Shown here one piece after another: positions 35,170-45,328 of a stretch of 64,000 nucleotides of DNA. Source of the stretch: Streptomyces alfalfae (GTDB taxonomy: Bacteria; Actinomycetota; Actinomycetes; Streptomycetales; Streptomycetaceae); the NCBI RefSeq assembly GCF_004127445.1, contig NZ_QEXM01000025.1, positions 1-64,000 of the forward strand, in the 5' to 3' direction. The first letter of the stretch is position 1. Every line of letters starts with the position of its first letter. Below the pieces are notes generated by a model. It saw nothing but the letters and a program-made list of their open reading frames with translations. It did not search any database and had not been told where the DNA came from. A program made the translations under genes and the position numbers.

Positions 35170-38016
35170 TCAGCTCTCGGAAGCGGCGCTCTTCGCGGAA
35201 GCGGCCGTCTTCTTGGCGGTGGTTTTCTTGGCGGCGGTCTTCTTGGCCGTGGCCGTCGTCTTCTTTGCCGCCGTCTTCTTGGCGGTCGTCTTCTTCGCGG
35301 CGGTCTTCTTGGCGGTCGCCTTCTTGGCGGGAGCCTTCTTCGCCGTCTTCTTGGCGGGGCCCTTGGCCCGCTTCTCCGCGAGCAGCTCGTAGCCCCGCTC
35401 CGGGGTGATCTCCTCCACGGAGTCCGCCGCGCGCAGGGTCGCGTTGGTCTCGCCGTCGGTCACGTACGCCCCGAAACGTCCGTCCTTGACGACGACCGGC
35501 TTCCCGCTGACCGGGTCCTCGCCGAGCTCCTTGAGCGGCGGCTTCGCCGCGGCCCGCCCGCGCTGCTTCGGCTTGGAGTAGATCTCCAGGGCCTCTTCCA
35601 GCGTGATCGTGAAGAGCTGCTCCTCGGAGTCGATGGACCGGGAGTCCGTGCCCTTCTTGAGGTACGGGCCGTACCGGCCGTTCTGCGCGGTGATCTCGAC
35701 GCCCTCGGCGTCGGCGCCGACCACGCGCGGCAGCGACATCAGCTTGAGCGCGTCCTCCAGGGTGACCGTGTCGAGCGACATGCTCTTGAAGAGCGAGGCC
35801 GTGCGCGGCTTGACCGCGTTCTTGCCCGTCTTCGGGGTGCCCTCGGGGAGCACCTCGGTGACGTACGGGCCGTACCGCCCGTCCTTGGCGATGATCTGGT
35901 GGCCGCTCTGCGGGTCCGTGCCCAGCTCGAAGTCGCCGCTCGGCTTGGCGAGCAGTTCCTCCGCGTACTCCACGGTCAGCTCGTCGGGCGCCAGGTCCTC
36001 CGGCACGTCGGCGCGCTGGTGGTTCTCGGAGTCCCGCTCACCGCGCTCGATGTAGGGGCCGTAGCGGCCCACGCGGAGCACGATGCCGTCGCCGACGGGG
36101 AAGGAGGACACCTCGCGGGCGTCGATCGCCCCGAGGTCGGTGACGAGCTCCTTGAGGCCGCCGAGGTGGTCGCCGTCGCCGTTGCCCGCCTCGGCCGCGG
36201 AGCCGGAGCCCTCGCCCTCACCGAAGTAGAAGCGCCGCAGCCACGGCACCGCCTGCGCCTCGCCGCGCGCGATGCGGTCGAGGTCGTCCTCCATCTTGGC
36301 GGTGAAGTCGTAGTCGACGAGCCGCCCGAAGTGCTTCTCCAGGAGGTTGACGACGGCGAACGACAAGAACGAGGGGACGAGCGCCGTCCCCTTCTTGAAG
36401 ACGTATCCGCGGTCGAGGATCGTGCCGAGGATCGACGCGTACGTCGACGGGCGGCCGATCTCGCGCTCTTCGAGCTCCTTGACCAGCGAGGCCTCGGTGT
36501 AGCGGGCCGGCGGCTTGGTCGCGTGGCCGTCGACGGAGATCTCGTCGGCGGAGAGCGCGTCGCCCTCGGCGACCTGCGGGAGCCTGCGCTCGCGGTCGTC
36601 CAGCTCGGCGTTCGGGTCGTCGGCGCCCTCGACGTAGGCCTTGAGGAAGCCGTGGAAGGTGATCGTCTTGCCGGACGCGCTGAATTCGGCGTCGCGGCCG
36701 TCGGAGGCACGGCCTCCGATCTTGACCGTGACGGAGTTGCCCGTCGCGTCCTTCATCTGGGAGGCGACGGTCCGCTTCCAGATCAGCTCGTAGAGCCGGA
36801 ACTGGTCACCGGTCAGACCGGTCTCGGCAGGGGTGCGGAAACGATCGCCCGACGGGCGGATCGCCTCGTGCGCCTCCTGCGCGTTCTTGACCTTGCCCGC
36901 GTACGTGCGCGGCTTGTCCGGCAGGTAGTCGCTGCCGTAGAGCTGCGTGACCTGGGCACGGGCGGCGGTGACCGCCGTGTCCGACAGGGTCGTGGAGTCC
37001 GTACGCATGTACGTGATGAAGCCGTTCTCGTACAGCTTCTGGGCCACCTGCATGGTGGCCTTCGCGCCGAAGCCGAGCTTGCGCGAGGCCTCCTGCTGCA
37101 TGGTCGTCGTACGGAACGGGGCGTACGGCGAGCGGCGGTAGGGCTTGGACTCGACCGACCGCACCGAGAAGGCGGTGTTCTCCAGGGCGGCGGCCAGCGC
37201 GCGGGCGTTGGCCTCGTCCAGGTGCAGGGTGCCCGCGCTGTTGGCCTTGAGCTGCCCGACGGAGGTGAAGTCGCGGCCCTGGGCGATGCGCTTGCCGTCG
37301 ACCGTGGTGAGGCGGGCGACGAGCTGCGAGGGGTCGGAGGCGTCACCGGCGCGGCCGGTGCCGAAGGTGCCGGTCAGGTCCCAGTACTCGGCGGAGCGGA
37401 AGGCGATGCGCTCGCGCTCCCGCTCGACGACGAGGCGGGTGGCCACGGACTGGACACGGCCCGCCGACAGGCGCGGCATGACCTTCTTCCACAGGACCGG
37501 CGAGACCTCGTAGCCGTAGAGACGGTCGAGGATGCGGCGGGTCTCCTGGGCGTCGACCATGCGCTTGTTCAGCTCGCGCGGGTTGGCGACGGCGCTGCGG
37601 ATCGCGTCCTTGGTGATCTCGTGGAAGACCATCCGGTGGACGGGGACCTTGGGCTTCAGGACCTCCAAGAGGTGCCACGCGATGGCTTCGCCCTCGCGGT
37701 CCTCATCGGTGGCGAGGAAGAGTTCGTCGGAGTCCTTCAGCAGGTCCTTGAGCTTCTTGACCTGTGCCTTCTTGTCGGCGTTGACGACATAGATGGGCTG
37801 GAAGTCGTGCTCGACGTCCACGCCGAGGCGGCGCACCTCGCCGGTGTACTTCTCGGGCACCTCCGCGGCGCCGTTGGGGAGGTCACGGATGTGCCCGACG
37901 CTCGCCTCGACTACGTAGCCGGGGCCGAGGTAGCTCTTGATCGTCTTCGCCTTGGCAGGCGACTCGACGATGACGAGTCGGCGGCCGCCCTGTGCGGTCT
38001 CGCTGGTCGGGGACAA
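35170..38016 (-). CDS. topA: DNA topoisomerase I
   Basis: 948 residues, type IA topoisomerase. The N-terminal TOPRIM domain begins VIVESPAKAKTIKSYLG and contains ATDEDREGEAIAW. The strand-cleaving Tyr is in GFITYMRTDST (about residue 332). C-terminal topoisomerase repeats lack zinc Cys clusters and are followed by a basic tail of AKKT/AAKK repeats (about 885-945), as in other Streptomyces TopA proteins, where the tail aids processivity. It relaxes negative supercoils. TTG start at 38016 gives an N terminus beginning SPTSETAQGGRRLVIVES; upstream in-frame codons lack a ribosome site and look non-coding. Confidence 0.95.
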   Translation of the reverse strand: MSPTSETAQGGRRLVIVESPAKAKTIKSYLGPGYVVEASVGHIRDLPNGAAEVPEKYTGEVRRLGVDVEHDFQPIYVVNADKKAQVKKLKDLLKDSDELFLATDEDREGEAIAWHLLEVLKPKVPVHRMVFHEITKDAIRSAVANPRELNKRMVDAQETRRILDRLYGYEVSPVLWKKVMPRLSAGRVQSVATRLVVERERERIAFRSAEYWDLTGTFGTGRAGDASDPSQLVARLTTVDGKRIAQGRDFTSVGQLKANSAGTLHLDEANARALAAALENTAFSVRSVESKPYRRSPYAPFRTTTMQQEASRKLGFGAKATMQVAQKLYENGFITYMRTDSTTLSDTAVTAARAQVTQLYGSDYLPDKPRTYAGKVKNAQEAHEAIRPSGDRFRTPAETGLTGDQFRLYELIWKRTVASQMKDATGNSVTVKIGGRASDGRDAEFSASGKTITFHGFLKAYVEGADDPNAELDDRERRLPQVAEGDALSADEISVDGHATKPPARYTEASLVKELEEREIGRPSTYASILGTILDRGYVFKKGTALVPSFLSFAVVNLLEKHFGRLVDYDFTAKMEDDLDRIARGEAQAVPWLRRFYFGEGEGSGSAAEAGNGDGDHLGGLKELVTDLGAIDAREVSSFPVGDGIVLRVGRYGPYIERGERDSENHQRADVPEDLAPDELTVEYAEELLAKPSGDFELGTDPQSGHQIIAKDGRYGPYVTEVLPEGTPKTGKNAVKPRTASLFKSMSLDTVTLEDALKLMSLPRVVGADAEGVEITAQNGRYGPYLKKGTDSRSIDSEEQLFTITLEEALEIYSKPKQRGRAAAKPPLKELGEDPVSGKPVVVKDGRFGAYVTDGETNATLRAADSVEEITPERGYELLAEKRAKGPAKKTAKKAPAKKATAKKTAAKKTTAKKTAAKKTTATAKKTAAKKTTAKKTAASAKSAASES

Positions 38017-38340
38017 CTTCGCTCTTCTCTCCGGTCGACGCTCGGTGGCAGTGCGCGGTGGCACCACGTGGTCGCAGTGCTCGTGACAGTGCGGTGGCAG
38101 TGCTCGCATGGCTTGCGTTGCGCTGACGCTGCGGAGTGTGACGGTACATCCCGCCCCCGTGTCAAACGGGAAAAGCCCGCAACGGCCACTCGAACGGTAA
38201 CCCGACTACCGCCATTCCTGCCGCCCGGAGGGTGGACCCGCCGTTTCGGCGCCCGGCCCGGGCAGCGGCCCCACGTCATCGGCGCGATCACCGGAGCGCG
38301 TCGCTCCGCCCCACCGGAAGAGGGCGGCCACGCGCTGAGT
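38017..38340. promoter_or_regulatory. topA upstream region
   Basis: 324 bp without a gene. On the minus strand, TTGACA lies at 38165-38160 and TACCGT at 38146-38141, too close together (13 bp) to be a normal pair. The topA promoter is likely here, but the exact hexamers are unsettled. Confidence 0.4.
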
Positions 38341-38538
38341 TCACAGCCGCGTGAAGCACCACGCCGCGAGGAGGAGCGCGGCCGAACCCGCGAGTGCGGC
38401 GAGCGTCGCCGATGCGACGGGACTCACACCCTGGGCGACGGGCGCGCGGTGCGCGACCCGCACCCCGGTCCACAGCAGCAGCCCGGCGCCGAACAGCGCG
38501 AACACCGTTCCGGCGAAGATCGCTGGTGCGCTCTCCAT
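38341..38538 (-). CDS. Small membrane protein, two helices
   Basis: 65 residues: helices at about 5-27 (IFAGTVFALFGAGLLLWTG) and 42-62 (ATLAALAGSAALLLAAWCF) with a short basic loop between. ATG at 38538 has GGAGG 8 nt upstream, which supports translation. No domain recognised. Lies between topA and the methyltransferase gene on the same strand. Confidence 0.65.
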   Translation of the reverse strand: MESAPAIFAGTVFALFGAGLLLWTGVRVAHRAPVAQGVSPVASATLAALAGSAALLLAAWCFTRL

Positions 38539-38916
38539 TGCCCTTGCCTCCCCGTACAGCTCTTCCTTCGCGGTCCCCGCTCGGAGGCTGACACGCGAGG
38601 GAATCGGGAGCGCGAAATCGGGGTGAACGGTCGGCGGCCCCTCGCCCCGCCCGACCGCTGCGCCGTGCCCGGCGGGCGTCCGGCGGCCGCCGTGCCCGGG
38701 TGGCTCCCGGGAGGCGGCCCGAAGGCTTCGCCCGGGGAACCCGAATTGCCGGATGTGTACGGCAGGTTGGCCGGTTCCGCCCGCTCCGGCCGGATCACCG
38801 CGCCTGCCCGCCCGGCGCTCCCGCCCGCACGGAGGCGGCCCCACGCCGGAGGTCCGGCGTCCCTACGCCGGAACCGAAGCCGCCCCCACTCCGGCGACGA
38901 GGGGGAGAGCGCGCTC
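38539..38916. other. Intergenic region without a supported gene
   Basis: 378 bp, GC-rich, with several short inverted repeats around GCCCGGG and CGCCGGA. I see no start with a ribosome site. Confidence 0.4.
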
Positions 38917-40431
38917 CTACGCCTCGACCGGCAGCAGGAAGCCCTGCTCCACGAGGAGCCGGATCTGCGCGGGCGTCCGGTCGCGCAGCAACACCGGGTC
39001 CTCGCCGACCAGTTGCGCGATGGCGTCAAGGATGCGGCCCGCGCTCAGCGACCCGTCGCACACCCCGGCGAAACCGGCGCCCACCGTGTCCACCTTGGTG
39101 GCCCGCCGCATGCCGCGGTGCTGGCGCAGCACGACGTGCTCGGGGTCCTCGGCGCCCGGCAGCCCGACCTGCTCCTGGACGACCTCGTCGGCGAGCTTGA
39201 AGTGCCCGGCGAGCAGCGCCGCGTCGTCGTGCGCGCGCAGATAGTCCTGGCGCTCGAAGAACTCCCGCACCGTCTCGCCCAGCGGCTGCTCGACGGGGTG
39301 CGGCCACTCCTCGATCGTCACGACGGGCTCGGCGGCGCCGGTCTTGCGCAGCGTGATCCAGCCGAAGCCGACGGCCCGTGTCCCGCGTGCCTCGAACTCG
39401 TCGAGCCATGCCTCGTACCGCTCCGCGTACCGCGCGGGGTCCTCGCGGTGGTCCCCCGCGTCCCGCAGCCACAGCTCGGCATACTGCGTGATGTCCTGCA
39501 CCTCGCGCTGCACGATCCAGGCGTCGCAGTCGCGCGGCACCCAGGAGCGCAGGCGGTCCTGCCACTCCTCGCCGTCCACGTGCTGCCAGTTGGCCAGGAA
39601 GTGCGCGTACCCCCCTTCGTTCAACCGCTCCCCCGCCTCCTGAACGAGCGAGCGGCACAGATCGTCCCCGCCCATCCCGCCGTCGCGGTAGGTGAGCCGC
39701 GCGCCGGGCGAGATCACGAAGGGCGGGTTGGACACGATCAGGTCGTACGTCTCGTCCGCGACGGGCTCGAAGAGGGAACCCTGCCGCAGGTCCGCCGCGG
39801 GGGCGCCGGACAGCGCCAGCGTGAGCCGCGTGAACTCCAGCGCCCGCGGATTGAGGTCGGTGGCCGTCACGCGCGTGGCGTGCTGCGCGGCGTGCAGCGC
39901 CTGGATGCCGGAGCCGGCGCCGAGGTCGAGGGCGCTGTCGACCGGCGTGCGCACGGTGAGCCCGGCGAGCGTCGTGGACGCCCCGCCGACCCCGAGGACG
40001 ACGCCTTCGTCATGGCTGCCGATGCCGCCCGCGCCGCCGACCGCGCAGCCCAGGTCGGACACGATGAACCAGTCCTCGCCGCTCGGTCCGCCGTAGGGCC
40101 GCACGTCGACGGTGGCCCGCAGCTCACCGTCCCGCCCGGTCAGCCAGCCGCTCTCCAGGAGGGCGTCGACGGGCAGGACGCCGACCACGCGCGCGTGCGG
40201 GACGGATTCCTGGAGCAGGAAGAGGCGTACGAGCGCGGCGAGCGCGCCGTCGCCGCGCGTGGCGCGCAGCGCGGGCACGGTCTCGCTGCGGGCCAGCGCG
40301 GCGTACGCGGAGGCCCCGAGCAGTTCGAGCAGCCCATCGGCGGTGAAGGCCGCGTCGAGCAGGGCCTTGCGCAGGGAGGCGGCCACATCGGCGCGGTCGG
40401 ACGAAGGCAGGGGGAGGCTGGCGTTACTCAC
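38917..40431 (-). CDS. Class I SAM-dependent methyltransferase, HemK/RsmC-like
   Basis: 504 residues. An N-terminal helical domain (1-150) precedes a Rossmann methyltransferase with DLGAGSGIQAL (SAM motif I), TDLNPRAL (motif II) and the NPPF motif in DLIVSNPPFVI, which marks enzymes that methylate amide or exocyclic amino nitrogens (release factor Gln or rRNA bases). The substrate is not known. C-terminal 150 residues form a further domain. GTG at 40431 has GGAGG close upstream. Probably monocistronic. Confidence 0.85.
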   Translation of the reverse strand: MSNASLPLPSSDRADVAASLRKALLDAAFTADGLLELLGASAYAALARSETVPALRATRGDGALAALVRLFLLQESVPHARVVGVLPVDALLESGWLTGRDGELRATVDVRPYGGPSGEDWFIVSDLGCAVGGAGGIGSHDEGVVLGVGGASTTLAGLTVRTPVDSALDLGAGSGIQALHAAQHATRVTATDLNPRALEFTRLTLALSGAPAADLRQGSLFEPVADETYDLIVSNPPFVISPGARLTYRDGGMGGDDLCRSLVQEAGERLNEGGYAHFLANWQHVDGEEWQDRLRSWVPRDCDAWIVQREVQDITQYAELWLRDAGDHREDPARYAERYEAWLDEFEARGTRAVGFGWITLRKTGAAEPVVTIEEWPHPVEQPLGETVREFFERQDYLRAHDDAALLAGHFKLADEVVQEQVGLPGAEDPEHVVLRQHRGMRRATKVDTVGAGFAGVCDGSLSAGRILDAIAQLVGEDPVLLRDRTPAQIRLLVEQGFLLPVEA

Positions 40432-40961
40432 CCCTCCATTGTGGCCCGCCGTCCCGCCAACGCCCCCAGCGCCGCACAGGCGCCGAGGGCGTGAGAAACG
40501 TACGGCCGAAAAGGGCCGGGGCGGGGGCGGGCGGGGGTGCGCTTGGGCCCGGGGCGGACGGGGGTGCGCCTGGGGCGGGCCCGGCGGGGTGCGCCTGGGC
40601 CGAGGCCGCGCCTGGGGCGGGCGCGGGTGCGCCTGACCCGGGGCCCGGCGGGGTGCGCCCGAGCCGAGGCCGCGCCTGGGCCCACAGCGTGCGGGCGCCG
40701 CCGTCTCCACCGGGGCCCGCGGCTCTGACGGCTTCCGCGGCTGCCGGGGCTCCCGGGGTCCTGGCGGCACCGCCGACTCCCGCGGATCCGGCGGCTCCGG
40801 CAACTCCGGCGGCTGCCGCAGCTCTGGCGGCTCCGGCAGCTCTGGCGGCTTCGACGGCTGCCGCGGCCCCGGCGGCCCTGGCGGCCTGGCGGCTCCGACG
40901 GCTCCGGCAGCCCCGGGCGGCTCCGCCACTCCGGCGCTGCCGCACGCGCCCCCCGTAAGGG
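40432..40961. repeat. 530-bp GC-rich repeat region
   Basis: No gene. 40,500-40,690 is built from repeats of GGGTGCGCCTGGGCCGAGG-like units; 40,700-40,940 is built from GGCGGCTCCGGCAGCTCTGG-like triplet units. Frames stay open because of composition, not coding. Upstream ribosome sites are absent. Confidence 0.7.
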
Positions 40962-41531
40962 CTAACCCTTGCCGGACGGCGTGGCGGACGCGCTCTTGCA
41001 GCTGTCCTGGCGGCCCATCGCCTTGCCGACCTCGCCCTCCTGCAGCTTCTCCAGCGCCCTGTTGCCGCTCTTGCTCAGCTTGTCCAGCTCGCCCGCGACG
41101 TCCTTGAGGCCGTCGGCGAAGTCCGCCTGGTTCTTCGTGTCCAGGCCGTCGACCTGCTTCTTCAGGTCTCCGTACGACTTGGAGATGGCGTTGAGCTCCT
41201 TGACGGCGTCGTCCGTCTTCTTCTTGCCGTCGTCGACCGGCGGGGCGCCCGCCTTCTTCACGGAGTCGCCCATCGCCTTGTAGGCGTCGGACATGTCCTG
41301 GAACGCCTTGGAGTCGGTCTTCTGGACATCGGTCGGCGAGCTGTTGTCCGAGGTCTCCTGCTGGATCGCGGCGTTGGCGTCCGCGATCTTCTTCGACTGC
41401 GGCTGAACGGAGTCACAGACCTTCTTGGCCCAGTCGTCCAGCTCCTTGTCGCCGTCGTCGCTGCTGCACCCTGACAGAGCGAGTACCAGTACCGCACCGC
41501 CGGACAGTGCGGCTGCAAGCTTCTTGTTCAC
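40962..41531 (-). CDS. Small secreted lipoprotein
   Basis: 189 residues. A Lys-rich signal peptide ends in the lipobox LALSGC (about residue 22), then a highly charged helical region (DDWAKKVCDSVQPQSKK, repeated Asp/Lys heptads) and a Ser/Ala tail. Two Cys after the lipobox (near 40 and 175) could pair. Function unknown. GTG at 41531 with GAAGGG about 8 nt upstream; ATG 41549 is an alternative. No operon partner. Confidence 0.82.
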   Translation of the reverse strand: MNKKLAAALSGGAVLVLALSGCSSDDGDKELDDWAKKVCDSVQPQSKKIADANAAIQQETSDNSSPTDVQKTDSKAFQDMSDAYKAMGDSVKKAGAPPVDDGKKKTDDAVKELNAISKSYGDLKKQVDGLDTKNQADFADGLKDVAGELDKLSKSGNRALEKLQEGEVGKAMGRQDSCKSASATPSGKG

Positions 41532-41825
41532 CGGATTGGTCCCTTCCATGGCTCTCGGCCCCGGAACTTACACGCCAACTGGGCTACATCCGCATGCCGA
41601 GGGTCCGCTACTACCCCTATTGCAGCCATTTGCACCAAGCGGGAGAGGGCCTGGAGCGGGAGAGAAGCCTCACGGTTGCGCGTGCGCGTGACGGACCGTC
41701 GGGAGGGGCCACGCAGACGAGGGGCACAACCGCGCAGAGGCGGGGGCGGGACCATATAGACGTGTGGGCGGACGGCGCGTCAAGAAGCGCCGTCCGCCCA
41801 CACGTTGAGCAGGCTTCCGGAAGGG
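41532..41825. terminator. Lipoprotein upstream region and hppA terminator
   Basis: 294 bp without a gene. At 41761-41804 an 18-bp perfect stem (CGTGTGGGCGGACGGCGC with its complement) and an 8-nt loop form a strong terminator 22 bp past the hppA stop. The rest should hold the lipoprotein promoter. Confidence 0.85.
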
Positions 41826-44228
41826 TCAGGAGACGATCGCCGGATCGGCCGGCTTGGCGGCCCGCTCGGAGTTGCCCTCGTCGCCCACGGCGATGCCGCG
41901 CCGCTTGGAGACGTAGACCGCGCCGACGATGACCGCGATGGAGAGCACCGCGATCAGCACCCGCATGCCGACGCTGGCGTCCTCCCCGTAGCTGAACTTG
42001 ATGACCGCGGGCGCGATGAGCAGCGCCACCAGGTTCATCACCTTCAGCAGGGGGTTGATCGCCGGGCCTGCGGTGTCCTTGAACGGGTCGCCCACGGTGT
42101 CGCCGATGACCACCGCGGCGTGGGCCTCGCTCCCCTTGCCGCCGTGATGGCCGTCCTCGACAAGCTTCTTCGCGTTGTCCCAGGCTCCGCCCGAGTTGGC
42201 GAGGAAGACCGCCATCAGCGTGCCCGTGCCGATCGCGCCCGCGAGGAACGAGCCGAGCGCGCCGACGCCGAGCGAGAAACCGACCGCGATCGGCGTGAGC
42301 ACGGCGAGCAGACCCGGTGTGGCCAGCTCGCGCAGCGCGTCCTTGGTGCAGATGTCGACGACGCGCCCGTACTCGGGCTGCTCGCTGTAGTCCATGATCC
42401 CGGGCTTCTCGCGGAACTGCCGCCGCACCTCGTAGACCACGGCCCCGGCCGACCGCGACACCGCGTTGATCGCGAGCCCCGAGAAGAGGAAGACGACCGC
42501 GGCGCCGAGGATCAGGCCGACCAGGTTGTTGGGCTGCGAGATGTCCATGACCAGGTTCATCGGGGCGCCGTCGCCGAGCTTCTCGCCGACGTCCCTGGCC
42601 GCGGTCGCGATGGCGTCGCGATACGACCCGAAGAGCGCCGAGGCCGCGAGGACCGCGGTCGCGATGGCGATGCCCTTGGTGATGGCCTTGGTGGTGTTGC
42701 CGACGGCGTCCAGATCGGTGAGCACCTGCGCGCCCGCGCCCTCGACGTCACCGGACATCTCCGCGATGCCCTGCGCGTTGTCGGACACGGGACCGAAGGT
42801 GTCCATGGCGACGATGACGCCGACGGTCGTCAGCAGGCCCGTGCCGGCCAGGGCGACCGCGAAGAGGGCGAGCATGATCGACGTACCGCCGAGCAGGAAC
42901 GCCCCGTACACGCCGAGCCCGATGAGCAGCGCGGTGTAGACGGCCGACTCCAGGCCGATCGAGATGCCGGCGAGGACGACCGTGGCGGGACCGGTCAGCG
43001 AGGTCTTGCCGATGTCCTTGACGGGACGCCGGGTGGTCTCGGTGAAATACCCGGTGAGCTGCTGGATCAGGGCGGCCATCACGATGCCGATGGCCACGGC
43101 GATCAGCGCGAGCAGCCGCGGATCACCGTCGTGGCCCTTGATCGCCGCGTCCGTGACACCGTCCAGCTGCGCGTACGAGGACGGCAGATAGACGAAGACG
43201 GCGACCGCCACGAGGACCAGCGAGATCACCGCGGAGATGAAGAAACCGCGGTTGATGGCGCTCATGCCGCTGCGGTCGGAGCGCCGGGGCGCCACCGCGA
43301 AGATGCCGATCATCGCCGTGACGACGCCGATGGCGGGGACGAGCAGGGGGAAGGCGAGCCCGGAGTCACCGAACGCCACCTTGCCGAGGATCAGCGCGGC
43401 GACCAGCGTCACGGCGTACGACTCGAAGAGGTCGGCGGCCATGCCCGCGCAGTCGCCGACGTTGTCGCCCACGTTGTCGGCGATGGTCGCGGCATTGCGC
43501 GGATCGTCCTCCGGAATGCCCTGCTCGACCTTGCCGACCAGGTCGGCGCCGACGTCGGCGGCCTTGGTGAAGATGCCGCCGCCGACACGCATGAACATCG
43601 CGATCAGCGCCGCACCGAGGCCGAAACCTTCCAGCACCTTCGGCGCGTCGGCGGCGTAGACGAGCACCACACAGGAGGCGCCCAGAAGACCGAGCCCCAC
43701 CGTGAACATGCCGACGACACCGCCCGTACGGAAAGCGATCTTCATGGCTTTGTGCGAGACGGCGGTGAGATCCTTTTCCGGCTCGCCCGGTGCCGGAGTG
43801 GCTTCTCGGGCGGCGGCCGCCACACGCACATTGCTGCGTACGGCGAGCCACATACCGATATAGCCGGTGGTCGCCGAGAACGCCGCTCCGATCAAGAAGA
43901 AGATCGATCGTCCGGCGCGCTGATTCCAGTCGTCCGCGGGCAGCAGCATGAGCAGGAAGAACACCACGACGGCGAATACGCCGAGGGTGCGGAGCTGCCG
44001 GCCCAGATAGGCGTTCGCGCCTTCCTGGACCGCCGCCGCGATCTTCTTCATGCTGTCGGTTCCCTCGCCCGCCGCGAGGACCTGGCGTACCAGCACGCCC
44101 GCGACGACGAGCGCCGCGAGCGCGACGGCCGCGATCACCATGACGATGAGACGGTTGTCATCCGTCAGTACTGCGGCTGCGAAGGTTGTGGGTTGGTCAA
44201 TCTGATGAGGGGTAGAAAGCCCCGCCAT
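41826..44228 (-). CDS. hppA: Membrane proton-translocating pyrophosphatase
   Basis: 800 residues, about 16 membrane helices. The pyrophosphate-binding acidic motifs DVGADLVGKVE and DNVGDNVGDCAGMAADLFESY are intact. The segment GNTTKAITKG carries Lys at the position that distinguishes K+-independent H+-pumping forms from K+-dependent ones. It hydrolyses cytoplasmic PPi and pumps protons outward. ATG at 44228 has AGGAGG 4 nt upstream. A -10 TACAAT lies at 44276-44271 on the minus strand. Confidence 0.95.
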   Translation of the reverse strand: MAGLSTPHQIDQPTTFAAAVLTDDNRLIVMVIAAVALAALVVAGVLVRQVLAAGEGTDSMKKIAAAVQEGANAYLGRQLRTLGVFAVVVFFLLMLLPADDWNQRAGRSIFFLIGAAFSATTGYIGMWLAVRSNVRVAAAAREATPAPGEPEKDLTAVSHKAMKIAFRTGGVVGMFTVGLGLLGASCVVLVYAADAPKVLEGFGLGAALIAMFMRVGGGIFTKAADVGADLVGKVEQGIPEDDPRNAATIADNVGDNVGDCAGMAADLFESYAVTLVAALILGKVAFGDSGLAFPLLVPAIGVVTAMIGIFAVAPRRSDRSGMSAINRGFFISAVISLVLVAVAVFVYLPSSYAQLDGVTDAAIKGHDGDPRLLALIAVAIGIVMAALIQQLTGYFTETTRRPVKDIGKTSLTGPATVVLAGISIGLESAVYTALLIGLGVYGAFLLGGTSIMLALFAVALAGTGLLTTVGVIVAMDTFGPVSDNAQGIAEMSGDVEGAGAQVLTDLDAVGNTTKAITKGIAIATAVLAASALFGSYRDAIATAARDVGEKLGDGAPMNLVMDISQPNNLVGLILGAAVVFLFSGLAINAVSRSAGAVVYEVRRQFREKPGIMDYSEQPEYGRVVDICTKDALRELATPGLLAVLTPIAVGFSLGVGALGSFLAGAIGTGTLMAVFLANSGGAWDNAKKLVEDGHHGGKGSEAHAAVVIGDTVGDPFKDTAGPAINPLLKVMNLVALLIAPAVIKFSYGEDASVGMRVLIAVLSIAVIVGAVYVSKRRGIAVGDEGNSERAAKPADPAIVS

Positions 44229-44748
44229 TCGTCCTCCTTGACGCTTGACCTGAGCTCAAGATGTGGACGGATTGTAGGGAGCGGAACCTGATCAAAACAG
44301 AGCGCCGCTAACGCAATTGACCGGAGATTGCCCCTGAGCAAATGATCCGGGTCACCAGATGACCCTGAAAGCGGTAATGCCTCAAAACCGTTGACGAGCG
44401 ATTTCCGAAAGATCGTCGATCTAACCCGAAATAAGATCACCCGAAGAAAAGCCCCTGTTCATGACGGGGATGACGGGGGTGTGGGCTTATCGGATCGATG
44501 GGTTACGCCATGGCCGTCGTGGTCGGCCGCGTCCGTCATGGTCGGCCGTGCCAGCGGTGTCCGCCGTGACCGCCGTGATCGCCGTGATCATCCCGGGCAG
44601 AGGGGATGGCGGCGGCCAGCGGGGGGTGTGGCGCGGGGCAGAGGCGACGACGGCAGGCGGAGACGGCCCGGTCGCTGCGGCGCGCGGACAGGCCGCGGCT
44701 ACGCCCCGGGCGCTGTCGCCGTGCTCAGGAAAGGAACGGCCGCCGTGC
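44229..44748. promoter_or_regulatory. hppA promoter region and gene-free gap
   Basis: 520 bp. The first 240 bp are AT-richer than the surroundings and contain TACAAT (44276-44271, minus strand), a good -10 about 42 bp before the hppA ATG; the -35 is weak. From 44,510 to 44,600 GCCGTGATC-like short repeats recur. No gene seen. Confidence 0.5.
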
Positions 44749-45186
44749 TCAGGAAACGAGCGGCGCGGGGGTCGTCGGCCAGGTCATGCGGATCAGGCCA
44801 CCGGACTCACCCGCGGTGACCTCGACGTCGTCCACGAGACCGCTGATGACCGCGAGACCCATCTCGTCCTCGCCGTCGGCCTCCGGCTCCTCGCCCTGGC
44901 CCGCCGCGCCGGGAACCCGGTCGCCGGGGGCCGAACGGGGTGCCTCGTCGCCGACCTCGATGGAGAACTGCTTCTCGTCCTCGATGAGTGCGACCCGCAC
45001 CGGCGCCGTGACGCCGCCGGCCTGATGCAGTCCGACGGCGCGCGTGCAGGCCTCGCCGACGGCGAGCCTGACCTCGTCGAGCACGGCCTCTTCCACACCC
45101 GCCCTGCGCGCGACCGCGGCCGCCACCAGACGGGCGGTCCTCACGTGCTCGGGCAGCGCGCTGAAGCGGAGCTCGACGGTGGCCAT
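44749..45186 (-). CDS. Anti-sigma factor-like ATP-binding protein (BldG partner)
   Basis: 145 residues, a HATPase_c anti-sigma/serine kinase domain of the RsbW/SpoIIAB type: LDEVRLAVGEACTRAV (N box) and EDEMGLAVISGLVDDVEV (G box). An inserted acidic Gly/Glu-rich loop (about 85-108) is a departure from SpoIIAB. In S. coelicolor the gene after bldG encodes such a protein, co-transcribed with bldG. ATG at 45186 with GAGGGGG 5 nt upstream. It lies 142 bp downstream of bldG. Confidence 0.9.
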   Translation of the reverse strand: MATVELRFSALPEHVRTARLVAAAVARRAGVEEAVLDEVRLAVGEACTRAVGLHQAGGVTAPVRVALIEDEKQFSIEVGDEAPRSAPGDRVPGAAGQGEEPEADGEDEMGLAVISGLVDDVEVTAGESGGLIRMTWPTTPAPLVS

Positions 45187-45328
45187 ACGTCCCCCTCGGA
45201 CTTTCACGCGTGCTGTCAGGGGACCGGGCCGAGGCCCAGCCCCCTGCTGTACTGCCACACGGGCCAACGGCCCGGACGCCCGGCTGGTGCGCCGGACCTC
45301 CGTCGTCCGGCGCTCAGCCGCACGCCAG

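Noticed and set aside
38141..38165. TTGACA with TACCGT as the topA promoter
   Set aside because: The spacing is 13 bp, outside the normal range; kept only as a region note.
31531..40494. A very long open plus-strand frame (almost 3000 codons)
   Set aside because: It is antisense to tmk, topA and the methyltransferase gene, whose proteins are clearly conserved. High GC leaves the opposite frame without stops. No domain is visible in it.
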